Assembly: GCF_030503675.1 (NCBI RefSeq)
Contig: NZ_CP129964.1
Span: forward strand, 1,736,001-1,800,000
Direction: 5' to 3'
DNA: 64,000 nt
DNA from: Lutimonas zeaxanthinifaciens
Lineage (GTDB): Bacteria; Bacteroidota; Bacteroidia; Flavobacteriales; Flavobacteriaceae
Positions 18,273-26,615 of this stretch are shown one piece after another. Below the pieces are notes generated by a model. That model saw only the letters and a program-made list of their open reading frames with translations. It was not told the DNA's origin and ran no database searches. A program made the translations under genes and the position numbers. Every line of letters begins with the position of its first letter. The first letter of the stretch is position 1.

Positions 18273-19139
18273 ATGATCAATTTGTATTCTTTTATAAAAG
18301 AATCTGATTCCTTCAGAAAAATGGAGGTTAATGATCTGCTTTTTGTTGAATACACTTGTTTGCAGGAAGAGACAAAATTCGGAATCTGGTCTGACAGTAA
18401 CTATTTTGCCTTTATCACCTCCGGTAAAAAAATGTGGAAAAGTATTTATCATGAGTATATCGCCGAACATGGGGATATTCTTTTTATAAAGAAAGGGGCC
18501 AATCTGACACATCAATTTTTCGAAGATGAATTTTGTGCTATTTTCTTTTTCCTCCCCGATGATTTTATTCGATCCTTTATGCAAAAGAACTCTTTTCTTT
18601 CAGATAGTAAACAAAAGGATCTTTCATCACAGGATGCTGTTCTTAGAGTAAATCAGGATACAATCCTCCAGGGATATGAAAGCTCAATCATTACCTATCT
18701 TCAGTCTTCTCAAAATATTAACGAACAGTTACTTACGCTTAAATTTGAAGAGTTGTTATTGCATCTTTGTACGGATAACAAACACAGTAAACTCAAAGAT
18801 TATTTTATTTCATTGTGCCAAAGCAGGATCTATCATATGACCCGGGTAATGGAAGAGAATTTTGCATATCATCTAAAGCTTGAAGATTATGCCCGTTTAT
18901 GCCATATGAGCCTTTCAACGTTTAAAAAGAACTTCAAGGATCATTATAAAACCACTCCTGCTGTATGGTTAAAAAACAGGAAACTGGACCTGGCACTACA
19001 TCGTTTGGTGAATTCTGATTTGCCTATCCATCAATTGTCTTTTGAATGCGGTTTTGAAGACCCTTCACATTTTTCGAGAGTTTTTAAACTCAAACATGGC
19101 AAGACCCCATTACAGTGTCGCTTAGATAGTTCGGAATAG
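18273..19139 (+). CDS. AraC-family transcriptional regulator
   Basis: This 288-residue protein has an N-terminal cupin-like sensing part (about 1-140) and a C-terminal double helix-turn-helix: first helix pair around LEDYARLCHMSLSTFKKNF, second around IHQLSFECGFEDPSHFSRVF followed by KLKHGKTPLQCR. It is co-transcribed with the aldose epimerase (3-base gap). Downstream, between this gene and the one at 19267, are two 21-bp-spaced direct repeats that look like its binding sites, so it probably activates the next gene. Confidence 0.9.
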   Translation: MINLYSFIKESDSFRKMEVNDLLFVEYTCLQEETKFGIWSDSNYFAFITSGKKMWKSIYHEYIAEHGDILFIKKGANLTHQFFEDEFCAIFFFLPDDFIRSFMQKNSFLSDSKQKDLSSQDAVLRVNQDTILQGYESSIITYLQSSQNINEQLLTLKFEELLLHLCTDNKHSKLKDYFISLCQSRIYHMTRVMEENFAYHLKLEDYARLCHMSLSTFKKNFKDHYKTTPAVWLKNRKLDLALHRLVNSDLPIHQLSFECGFEDPSHFSRVFKLKHGKTPLQCRLDSSE

Positions 19140-19164
19140 ATTTTTAATGACATTTTTTGGTTTT

Positions 19165-19194
19165 GACTTTTTAGTCGATTTATTCGACTTTTTA
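19165..19194 (+). promoter_or_regulatory. candidate AraC operator: two direct repeats 21 bp apart
   Basis: GACTTTTTA occurs at 19165-19173 and again at 19186-19194, an exact 21-bp offset (two helical turns), which is the arrangement used by AraC-type proteins. The second copy ends 27 bases before the -7 element at 19222. A short palindrome AGTCGA/TCGACT at 19173-19189 joins the two copies. Confidence 0.5.
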
Positions 19195-19221
19195 TCCTAT
19201 CACAAAAGGCAGTACTGAACC

Positions 19222-19229
19222 TAATTTTG
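19222..19229 (+). promoter_or_regulatory. -7 promoter element of the monooxygenase-like gene
   Basis: TAATTTTG matches TAnnTTTG exactly, 37 bases before the ATG. No TTG box sits at the usual -33 spacing, as expected for a promoter that needs an activator bound at the repeats 19165-19194. Confidence 0.5.
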
Positions 19230-19266
19230 TACTAAACAAATTAATAATCATTTAAACCTAAGAATT

Positions 19267-19581
19267 ATGAAAAATGTAAAATCAGTATTGTCTGTAAAAT
19301 TTAAGTCGAACCACAGCCCTGAAAAATTAATGCAGATTTGTCACGAGGATCTTGAAATTTTCAGAAATGTACCTGGCCTTGTTGAAAAATACTATATTGG
19401 CGAAGAAGGTACAGGAGCAATAAGCGGTATCTATCTATTCGAAACTCAAAGCGCGCGCTCTGATTTCTGGACCTCTGAATTGGCCGCTACCATCCCTTCT
19501 AGATATGCCGTGATTCCTGAAACGTTAAGAGTTGAAGAATACGAAATGGCTATTGTCCTGAATGAAAAAGTTTCTGCATGA
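19267..19581 (+). CDS. YdhR-like small monooxygenase-fold protein
   Basis: The product of 104 residues has the ferredoxin-like dimeric alpha/beta-barrel pattern (SVLSVKFKSN, then NVPGLVEKYYIGEE, GAISGIYLFET and DFWTSEL). The order fits the putative mono-oxygenase YdhR group, in which the fold can oxidise quinol-like compounds or simply bind them. It is transcribed alone, from a promoter with AraC-type direct repeats, and ends at a strong terminator at 19646. Catalysis is not proven by any residue I can see. Confidence 0.75.
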   Translation: MKNVKSVLSVKFKSNHSPEKLMQICHEDLEIFRNVPGLVEKYYIGEEGTGAISGIYLFETQSARSDFWTSELAATIPSRYAVIPETLRVEEYEMAIVLNEKVSA

Positions 19582-19645
19582 ATCTGTTGATTCATTCTTT
19601 TCTTGAGACAAACATGTGAACCTTCAGGGTCTTGATAAATCAAAC

Positions 19646-19679
19646 TAAAACCAAACTTCAATAAAGGAGTTTGGTTTTA
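19646..19679 (+). terminator. terminator after the monooxygenase-like gene
   Basis: A perfect 12-bp stem (TAAAACCAAACT and its complement) with a 10-base loop ends in GGTTTTA, 64 bases after the stop codon. Confidence 0.65.
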
Positions 19680-19764
19680 CGGTTTACCGTACAAAAATTT
19701 CAATCTTATCCCTTACATTTCGGCTGTTTTAAAAATTACAGCATTCATCAAAATAATATTTCTC

Positions 19765-20961
19765 ATGATAAAGAATATTCTGGGCCTTGCCATTCTGTTT
19801 TCATTATTAATAAGTATCTCGTGTAGTGATGACGATGAAAAATTTAAAATTGTTGCCTCTGATGCCGAATTCTATATCGATGAGAATCCTGATCCCGGAG
19901 ATATAATCGGAAAGATCAATATTACCTCTGAAAGCGATGATCTTGTTTATAATATTATAAAATCCTCTTATTGGAATTCCTTTTCTGTCAATTCTAATGG
20001 TGAGATCATTGTGAAACAAAATACTGCTTTTGATTATGAACATAATCAGTTGATTCTCGGGGTGATCCATGTTTCAAATCAAAAACAATCAGATGAGTCA
20101 CATATCATGATCTTCATCAATGACGTGAATGAAATATATGCTGAAAATTTTGTAATGACTATGGATGAGGGAGTTTCTGAAAATCAATCTTTAGGTTTCA
20201 TGCAGGCACGTGCGGATCAGGGATCGATGAATTTTGAATTGCTTTCACAGACTCCGGAAAATGCCGTTAGCATTGATCATGAAACAGGTGAAGTCTTGGT
20301 CAAGGACCCGTCACTTTTTGCCTACGACCTAAACTCCTCAATCACAGGAATGGTCAAAATTTCAAATGCAGATTCTGAAAAGGAAGTTTTGTTTAGTATA
20401 AATCTTAATAAAATTGTTGTTCCGGAAGAACCCCAGGAACCTGTGGAAACTGCACCAGGAGTATTGACAGGTGTTGTATCAATAACAACGCAAACAGAAC
20501 TTGATGAATTCGTTAAAAACAATTACCATACGATTCAAGGAGACCTTATTATTGATGAAGATCCTGAAGGAGAGGGAATAGTTTCGCTTGAAGGTTTGGA
20601 AAGTTTATTGGAGATACAAGGTAGTTTAATTATCAGGAATACAAATTCAATTACAAACCTCAAAGGTTTAGAGGGTCTTTCGATTGTTTATCAGCTCTAT
20701 ATTCAAAATAATATGGAACTAAGCAATTTAGATGCTCTGTCAGGAATAGAGAATGCAGCTATAATCATCATTACTGACAATATTCTTCTGAAAGACTTTT
20801 GTCCTCTACAAGAGTTATTGAAAAATAATAGTTTTCAAGATGCTCCCGGATATTATAACAAAGGCTATACTATTCCACCACTGCCGCCTAAATCATTTGG
20901 AGCTTCTGGAAATATGTTAAACCCAACGGTAGCAGAAGTACTGGAACTTGATTGCAATTAA
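19765..20961 (+). CDS. surface lipoprotein with cadherin-like and receptor-L-like domains
   Basis: This 398-residue lipoprotein (lipobox ISISC then SDDDEKF, an outer-surface export signal) has two cadherin-type repeats, each with FxVNSNGEIIVKQ- or VSIDHETGEVLVK-like beginnings and DYEHN or YDLNSS strand ends. The C-terminal third (about 260-345) has a receptor-L-type solenoid: IQGDLIIDED, LEIQGSLIIRN, IVYQLYIQNN and AAIIIITDN at regular spacing. It is probably an adhesion or glycan-facing surface protein. Confidence 0.75.
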   Translation: MIKNILGLAILFSLLISISCSDDDEKFKIVASDAEFYIDENPDPGDIIGKINITSESDDLVYNIIKSSYWNSFSVNSNGEIIVKQNTAFDYEHNQLILGVIHVSNQKQSDESHIMIFINDVNEIYAENFVMTMDEGVSENQSLGFMQARADQGSMNFELLSQTPENAVSIDHETGEVLVKDPSLFAYDLNSSITGMVKISNADSEKEVLFSINLNKIVVPEEPQEPVETAPGVLTGVVSITTQTELDEFVKNNYHTIQGDLIIDEDPEGEGIVSLEGLESLLEIQGSLIIRNTNSITNLKGLEGLSIVYQLYIQNNMELSNLDALSGIENAAIIIITDNILLKDFCPLQELLKNNSFQDAPGYYNKGYTIPPLPPKSFGASGNMLNPTVAEVLELDCN

Positions 20962-21058
20962 CACAAGATTTTAGTAATAATAAGAACTTCAACTAATTGT
21001 TTGATTAAGCTCTCAATTTTCCTAAATTGTGACCTTATGTAATCAATACTCTTTTTCG

Positions 21059-22591
21059 ATGAAAATAGTCAGAACACTTATTTTATTACTCGTTTTTGCG
21101 AGTCAGTCCTTGTTTACTCAGGCGCAATCCAATGTTGATCTCAAGGCACTTGACGCCTATTTTGCACAAATGGTTGAAGACTGGGACTTGCCCTCAGCTT
21201 CAATTGGGGTTGTTAAAGACGGTAAACTTGTATTCAAAGGAAATTATGGAGTTAAGGAAATAGGAGAGAAGGATGTTCCTGATGAAAACACTCTATATGC
21301 CGTGGCCTCGAACTCAAAGGCTTTTACATCTGCTATATTAGGTATGCTTGTGCAGCAGGGTAAACTGAAGTGGGATGATAAGGTAAGGGACTATCTACCT
21401 TATTTTGCAGTCTATGACGACTGGGTCAGCGAGCATGTAACGATTCAGGACCTGCTAAGCCACCGAGTTGGCTTGGGCACTTTTAGTGGTGACAATATCT
21501 GGTATAAATCGAACCGCTCTGCTGAGGAGATTATAAAGAGTATAAAATATGTCCCTCAGGCCTTTGACTTTAGGGCAGGGTACGGGTATTCAAATCTTAT
21601 GTACATCACGGCCGGGGAACTTATCAAAAAGATTACCGGTAAATCATGGGGAGAGAATTTGACAGAGCGGATACTTGAACCCTTAGGGATGAATCGCAGC
21701 ATATATAAACTTGATGATCTGGATAGAATTGGAAATTATGTAACTCCTTATGTATATCGAGACGGCGAAAATATTAAGATTGACTGGGTAGACTGGGAAA
21801 CCGTTGCCGCTACCGGAGGATTGATTTCAAGTGTCTCCGATATGTCAAAATGGATGGTTTTTAACATGAATCACGGCATACACGGCAAGGATACCTTACT
21901 GACGGCTTCTACCCGGAATATGATGTGGAAACCACACAATAGCTTTATGGTAGATCAAACCAAACCGAACAATCTGGGGCGTCGTTTTTCAAGTTACGGG
22001 CTTGGATGGGGTATAAGTGATTATAAAGAAAAGCTTCGTGTGAGTCATACGGGAGGGTATGACGGAATGATAACTGCAGTTACCATGTTGCCGGAGGAAA
22101 ATCTTGGAGTAGTTGTTCTGACCAACGGAACACAGAGCCCAATCATGGCGGCAACCTATTACGCGCTGGATCGATTTTTAGGTGAAGAAGAAATGGACTG
22201 GTCCAAATACTATTTGGGAAGAACGAAAAAGCGTGCAGCCAATGATAAAAGAGTGAGTTCTATAAAAAATAAGCGGGTAATGAACACCCAGCCAACATTA
22301 AGTAAAGGTTCAATCACAGGATCATATTATTCTGACATGGTGGGTGGTATTGAAATAAAAGAAACAGATGGAGAACTTAGATTGGAATTTAAGCATCATC
22401 CTTTGCTCAGGGCCAGATTGAGCCACTGGCATTATGATACTTACAAAATTGAATGGGATGAAACACAGGCCTGGTTCAATTTTGGCACCATCAAATTTAA
22501 CAGTGACAATAACCTTGAGGTTACAGGTTTTGACTTTGATGTGCCCAATGATGATATATTTTTCGAAGAGTTAAAGCCGAGACGGAAGTAA
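21059..22591 (+). CDS. secreted beta-lactamase-family serine hydrolase
   Basis: The ATG at 21059 is preferred to an upstream GTG at 21029 because it directly precedes a signal peptide (LILLLVFASQSLFTQAQ). The catalytic domain has SxxK as SNSKAFTSAIL, YxN as YGYSNLMY, and the HTG motif in SHTGGYDGM. After about residue 400 there is a C-terminal beta domain (GSITGSYYSDMVGGI) of the DUF3471 type often attached to such hydrolases. Likely periplasmic esterase or peptidase; substrate unknown. Confidence 0.88.
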   Translation: MKIVRTLILLLVFASQSLFTQAQSNVDLKALDAYFAQMVEDWDLPSASIGVVKDGKLVFKGNYGVKEIGEKDVPDENTLYAVASNSKAFTSAILGMLVQQGKLKWDDKVRDYLPYFAVYDDWVSEHVTIQDLLSHRVGLGTFSGDNIWYKSNRSAEEIIKSIKYVPQAFDFRAGYGYSNLMYITAGELIKKITGKSWGENLTERILEPLGMNRSIYKLDDLDRIGNYVTPYVYRDGENIKIDWVDWETVAATGGLISSVSDMSKWMVFNMNHGIHGKDTLLTASTRNMMWKPHNSFMVDQTKPNNLGRRFSSYGLGWGISDYKEKLRVSHTGGYDGMITAVTMLPEENLGVVVLTNGTQSPIMAATYYALDRFLGEEEMDWSKYYLGRTKKRAANDKRVSSIKNKRVMNTQPTLSKGSITGSYYSDMVGGIEIKETDGELRLEFKHHPLLRARLSHWHYDTYKIEWDETQAWFNFGTIKFNSDNNLEVTGFDFDVPNDDIFFEELKPRRK

Positions 22592-22594
22592 CGG

Positions 22595-23035
22595 CTAAGG
22601 AGCTTCTAAAACGGTAATCGTATACTTTTGATTGTCGTAGTCTTTAGCAAAGCAGAATCCGTCTCCGGGTCCGTAAAGATCTGTTCTCAGTTCTACCCGA
22701 ACCTTAATTTCTTTGCTGCCGGCAAGATTCGGCGTGCCATAAATGATAAAGGTCCTTCCTTCTGCTCTGTATTTAAGCCCTGAAGGAAGCAGGCCGTCCA
22801 AGCTGAAACTGTATTGAAAAGCATCATCATCGGCATTTCTGATATAGGCATCTATAGTCTCCATATACGGGACTCCAACTTGTCCTGTCTGAAGGGTTTT
22901 ATCTTGAAGTTTGGGCCTGATCTTGTTAATGCATTCCTCTATTTCTTCATTAAGAAGCTCACATGAACTCAAAGAAAGGATAAATACTACGGCTAAAACA
23001 TATTGTGCAGATCTTGTACGTATAAATCTAATCAT
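22595..23035 (-). CDS. lipoprotein with a putative-Ig (He_PIG-like) domain
   Basis: This 146-residue lipoprotein (lipobox LSLSSC) has residues ELLNEEIEE after the cysteine, so the acidic export signal is weak. The mature part contains one putative immunoglobulin repeat: GLLPSGLKY followed by IIYGTPNLAG, the classic He_PIG signature, with an extra cysteine in GFCFAKDYDNQ. It is convergent with the hydrolase (three bases apart). Function unknown. Confidence 0.7.
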   Translation of the reverse strand: MIRFIRTRSAQYVLAVVFILSLSSCELLNEEIEECINKIRPKLQDKTLQTGQVGVPYMETIDAYIRNADDDAFQYSFSLDGLLPSGLKYRAEGRTFIIYGTPNLAGSKEIKVRVELRTDLYGPGDGFCFAKDYDNQKYTITVLEAP

Positions 23036-23140
23036 ATATTTATTATTGAGGGTCTAATTGATCTTTTTCAAAATTCGTGCCACAGCCAAAGTGCCTGATA
23101 TTTTCATATCTTTAGGACTAACTAAAAAATCAAATTCCTT

Positions 23141-24016
23141 ATGCCAAAGATTTCCCCCGATGATTACATTGTAAATAGTTCCATATCATTAAAAGACAGA
23201 AAGACACTTGTTCAGCTGGACGAAGATGAGAAAGTTGAAAAACAACTGAGAAAACTGAGAAAAAAGCTTGGTAAACTGCAGGACACCCTTTATGCACATG
23301 GTAAATATGCTGTTCTGATTTGTATTCAGGGCATGGATACGGCAGGTAAAGACAGTATGATCAAGGAGGTTTTTAAAGATTTTAATACCAGCGGCCTGAT
23401 TGTTCACAGTTTTAAGGTTCCCACACCTCTGGAACTCGACCACGATTACCTGTGGAGGCATTATATTGCACTTCCGGCACGGGGTAAGTTTGCTATCTTT
23501 AACCGGACACATTATGAAAATGTACTGGTTACCCGGGTTCACCCATCTTATATTCTGGGTGAGAATCAACCCGGTATCCATACCGTTAAAGATGTAAACG
23601 ACGCTTTTTGGGATAGAAGGTTCGAAGAAATAAAGAACTTCGAGAAGCATCTGGCCGACAATGGGACCATTATCTTCAAGTTTTTCCTGCATCTGTCAAA
23701 AGAAGAACAGAAAAATCGGCTGCTGCGACGCCTTAATATTGAAGACAAACACTGGAAGTTCTCTCCCGGAGATCTTAAAGAGCGTAAACTATGGGATAAG
23801 TACCAGGTTGTTTATGAAGATGCATTAAACAGAACCTCTGCCAAGCATGCACCCTGGTTTACCATACCTGCTGACAATAAACCCTCTGCACGTTATATTG
23901 TGGCTTCAATTCTCTATCAGGCCTTAAAGGGATATTCTGATATCAAAGAACCTCCACTTGATGATGACATCAGGGCCCGATTGGAAGAATACAAGGCTGA
24001 ATTAAATAATGAATAA
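23141..24016 (+). CDS. ppk2: PPK2-family polyphosphate kinase
   Basis: The 291-residue length and motifs are those of a one-domain PPK2: Walker A GMDTAGKD (about residues 64-71), FNRTHYENVLVTRVHP, the lid region and the second basic segment KNRLLRRL. It transfers phosphate between polyphosphate and nucleotides or nucleoside monophosphates; which nucleotide (ADP, GDP or AMP) cannot be settled by eye. The gene ends 12 bases before the next lipoprotein gene on the same strand. Confidence 0.92.
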   Translation: MPKISPDDYIVNSSISLKDRKTLVQLDEDEKVEKQLRKLRKKLGKLQDTLYAHGKYAVLICIQGMDTAGKDSMIKEVFKDFNTSGLIVHSFKVPTPLELDHDYLWRHYIALPARGKFAIFNRTHYENVLVTRVHPSYILGENQPGIHTVKDVNDAFWDRRFEEIKNFEKHLADNGTIIFKFFLHLSKEEQKNRLLRRLNIEDKHWKFSPGDLKERKLWDKYQVVYEDALNRTSAKHAPWFTIPADNKPSARYIVASILYQALKGYSDIKEPPLDDDIRARLEEYKAELNNE

Positions 24017-24028
24017 ATCAATTTCACC

Positions 24029-24604
24029 ATGAAAAAAATACTGCCACTCTTACTTGTAATGATCCTTTGGATGAGTTGTGATAAAATTAAATCAATTCGA
24101 GATGCTGATGAGAAAGAGGTTATCGAAAAGGAGATCGTTCCTGAGAATATAATCGAAGAAAAGAAAGTTGTAAAAGAAACCCATGAAATAGTTATACCTG
24201 ACGTTCCCTTAGGTTTTTTAGTGACCTACGAGGGTAAATATGCTGCCAGGGAAAAGTTGTTTGAAAACGAAGATTTTGCCAGTAGACTGAAATCACTGGA
24301 TCGTTTTAATTATGAGGCACTATTAAAAAATTACAATACCGAGACACCAGTAAGTATTGTCGATAATGTGGTGCACATGAGCGGATGCAGGCAGCATGAC
24401 TGCCCTGCCAGTGCGTACGATTTCTTTATAGACCTTGATAATGACAATATTAATATTTTTCATTTCAGGTCGAATATGCTCAGGGTTTATCAGGAAAAAG
24501 GATTTATTGAATTACCTCCTGCTTTTGCGAAGGAAATGGAAATCAAAAAATCAAATGCCGGCATTGGCAATACGGAAACAACAGAATCTAAATATGAACT
24601 TTAG
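24029..24604 (+). CDS. lipoprotein with Ivy-like CxxHDC motif
   Basis: This 191-residue lipoprotein (lipobox WMSC, then DKIKS, no export signal) has a charged coiled linker (about 25-55) and a globular domain. The stretch TPVSIVDNVVHMSGCRQHDC at about 107-125, followed by a strand ending FHFRSN, resembles the inhibitory loop of the Ivy lysozyme inhibitors, whose motif is CKPHDC. Two cysteines (C120, C125) could form the loop disulfide. I therefore suggest a lysozyme-inhibitor-like fold facing the periplasm; overall similarity is low and this is an inference. Confidence 0.6.
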   Translation: MKKILPLLLVMILWMSCDKIKSIRDADEKEVIEKEIVPENIIEEKKVVKETHEIVIPDVPLGFLVTYEGKYAAREKLFENEDFASRLKSLDRFNYEALLKNYNTETPVSIVDNVVHMSGCRQHDCPASAYDFFIDLDNDNINIFHFRSNMLRVYQEKGFIELPPAFAKEMEIKKSNAGIGNTETTESKYEL

Positions 24605-24619
24605 TTAAATCAGGTATTA

Positions 24620-25939
24620 TCATTCTTTCCAAAAGGGAATTGTTTTGTTATGCTGCATGACTATGGTATCCTTACCATCTTGTCGCTTTTTTTGCAAGGC
24701 ATTGATTTTTATCTCATATTCACCTCGATCTAAATAATCAACATCCAAAACAGTTAATAATCCAATGTTCTTTCGTTCCGGATGCTGATAGAATCTGTAC
24801 TTTAGATCAGTAACAACACTGTCATTCACTAAAATCTCAAATCGTTTTGCATGGCACGCCAAAGCTTCATCCGCATCCATTGTTAAGCGTTCCTTAAAAT
24901 CTGTGTTAAAAATAAAAACCCCTTTTTTGGCAGGTAAAAGGTCCGGGCATATTTCCGAAATGACTTCATCATCGGACCTCCCAAAATAAGGGAGGAACAA
25001 CTCTATATATGCGTTTTTTACATATCGAGAGCCAATACTTGCCTCACCCAAAAATTCAGAACGATCCCAGGTGTCATCATAGAAATTGTTATTAATGGAT
25101 TGCATCGTTCTTCGGCCGGGAAGATAGCCATGTGGCTCTACGCGCATGCTTGTAAAAAGAGCAAAAATAAATAGATAGGGAATGAGAAAAAGAACTACTT
25201 TTTTCCCATATCGATTGTCTATAAGATTGTAGTAAATGGGCCTGTAAATAAAAGAAAGCGTTACAAAATTGTAAAATCGATAAATGGGGTAATAAATTTT
25301 ACTAAGGGATTTATTTCGCTTAAACCATCCCAAGGTCATGAAATCGAAAAAATAGATAATGCCGCCAATGATGTATATCAATAATATGGGAATCAGAAGA
25401 CCAAGCCATCCCGAGCTGTAATAATCCTGCACTGCATTAATGGCAAGACTTATTAAAATAATTCCCATTACATAAAAGCCAATGGAAATCAATATAAAAA
25501 TGATGAGAAAGGTAAAACCAAAAACAATACTGCACAGGCTCTCAAGGCGCTCAATATAGTTGTCAAAACTGACTATTTTTCTTCGGAGGAACTTATCAAA
25601 TTTCGGGCTAAATTTCAGGCCGTCAAAATCAATTTCATCAGAAACATAGCGCAAGCCTATAGTACTGATCCATAATCCTCTCAATAAAACATGTAAAATC
25701 AAGTTGATGATCAAAACATACCAGGTACCAACCGCTATTTGTAACGGAAGAAACAAGGCCCCGTAATAACTGCCACCCATTGTTAAGAGCCTTAAATCAT
25801 AATTTAATTGTACGAGGGGGTCATAAGCGCTGGCGAGTAAAAAAATAGCAAACCCCGATATAAGCAGTTCAAGTTGCCAGCTTTCCTGTTGAAGGATTTC
25901 TAACCATTTGGCAAATGATTTCTTGTTATTTTGCTCCAT
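24620..25939 (-). CDS. polytopic membrane protein of unknown function
   Basis: This 439-residue protein has about six transmembrane helices in the first 270 residues (for example LLISGFAIFLLASAY and FGFTFLIIFILISIGFYVMG) and a C-terminal extracytoplasmic domain of about 160 residues. The membrane part has conserved features such as YDLRLLTMGGSYYGALFLP and LRGLWISTIGLRYVS. I do not recognise a named family; similar uncharacterised proteins occur in other Bacteroidota. It faces the Ivy-like gene convergently, with 15 bases between the stops. Confidence 0.7.
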   Translation of the reverse strand: MEQNNKKSFAKWLEILQQESWQLELLISGFAIFLLASAYDPLVQLNYDLRLLTMGGSYYGALFLPLQIAVGTWYVLIINLILHVLLRGLWISTIGLRYVSDEIDFDGLKFSPKFDKFLRRKIVSFDNYIERLESLCSIVFGFTFLIIFILISIGFYVMGIILISLAINAVQDYYSSGWLGLLIPILLIYIIGGIIYFFDFMTLGWFKRNKSLSKIYYPIYRFYNFVTLSFIYRPIYYNLIDNRYGKKVVLFLIPYLFIFALFTSMRVEPHGYLPGRRTMQSINNNFYDDTWDRSEFLGEASIGSRYVKNAYIELFLPYFGRSDDEVISEICPDLLPAKKGVFIFNTDFKERLTMDADEALACHAKRFEILVNDSVVTDLKYRFYQHPERKNIGLLTVLDVDYLDRGEYEIKINALQKKRQDGKDTIVMQHNKTIPFWKE

Positions 25940-26002
25940 GTGAGAAATTACAAATTGTTTGGTCTAAGTTAAACAATTTGATCTTTTCCTAAATAAGTTG
26001 GA

Positions 26003-26326
26003 TTAACTTCGTTTTTCCCGTTTTGATACAACGAGCCAGTAATAAATAATCAGGGTATAAAATATTCCTCCAAAGCCCATTAATATAGCTATCGCAGGTG
26101 AGAACAGCAATAAGAGCGCTGCAGTAAAATAGTACAATCCGACACCCTGCATACATTTTTTAAGCCTGCGTCGCTCAAGATCATCCGAGGGCCACAGACG
26201 TGTACCCCTAAAGAGATTTTTATAAGCGGGATGAACAAATTTTTCAAAAAGTATGGCAATCCATAAGATCAAGGTGATAATCACCAAAATGGTACTTCCA
26301 ACATCGATAACCAGGATCATATTCAT
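26003..26326 (-). CDS. small membrane protein, unknown function
   Basis: This 107-residue protein has an N-terminal helix (VGSTILVIITLILWIAILF), a basic cytoplasmic-type loop (KNLFRGTRLWPSDDLERRRLKK) and two or three further helices ending YYWLVVSK. It lies 63 bases upstream of the 439-residue membrane protein on the same strand and may be co-transcribed. No family recognised. Confidence 0.6.
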   Translation of the reverse strand: MNMILVIDVGSTILVIITLILWIAILFEKFVHPAYKNLFRGTRLWPSDDLERRRLKKCMQGVGLYYFTAALLLLFSPAIAILMGFGGIFYTLIIYYWLVVSKREKRS

Positions 26327-26613
26327 AGATAAAAGTTGGTAAATAGCTGATTTACGTATATAAAACTCTAAATATCAGGCTTTAGTATAATCCTTATGAA
26401 TAAATATGCTAAAAGAAGTTTTAATCCTGATTTTTCTGTTGCATTAATTGGCTCCATTCCGGGGTGACAAAGCTCTTTTTTTTATTCAATGATCAGAATC
26501 ATTTTTTTTGATGACCGTGATCATTTATAATCGTAAAATTGATGTTTACATTTGAACAAATTTACTTCACTTCCCCTCTAAAAAACCGGTTCCAGTTTGC
26601 TGCAGCTGGTTTT
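26327..26613. other. AT-rich intergenic region with nested palindrome
   Basis: No gene is visible. It contains AATGATCA at 26488-26495 and its complement at 26518-26525, with a smaller ATCA/TGAT pair inside, which could be an operator or a cruciform. The 3' end of the SGNH terminator (26580 on) closes the region. Confidence 0.4.
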
Positions 26614-26615
26614 TT
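26580..26615 (-). terminator. terminator overlapping the SGNH hydrolase stop
   Basis: A 12-bp stem with two G-T wobbles (A6CC with GGT6 as the outer part) has its 3' arm across the stop codon. The T-run serves either strand, but only the SGNH gene enters it. Confidence 0.5.

Noticed and set aside
18087-18584. Long minus-strand frame across the epimerase and AraC genes
   Set aside because: It crosses two convincing genes and shows no domain or signal.
23189-23692. Long antisense frame inside PPK2
   Set aside because: PPK2 motifs on the plus strand are clear; the antisense frame is a codon-bias shadow.
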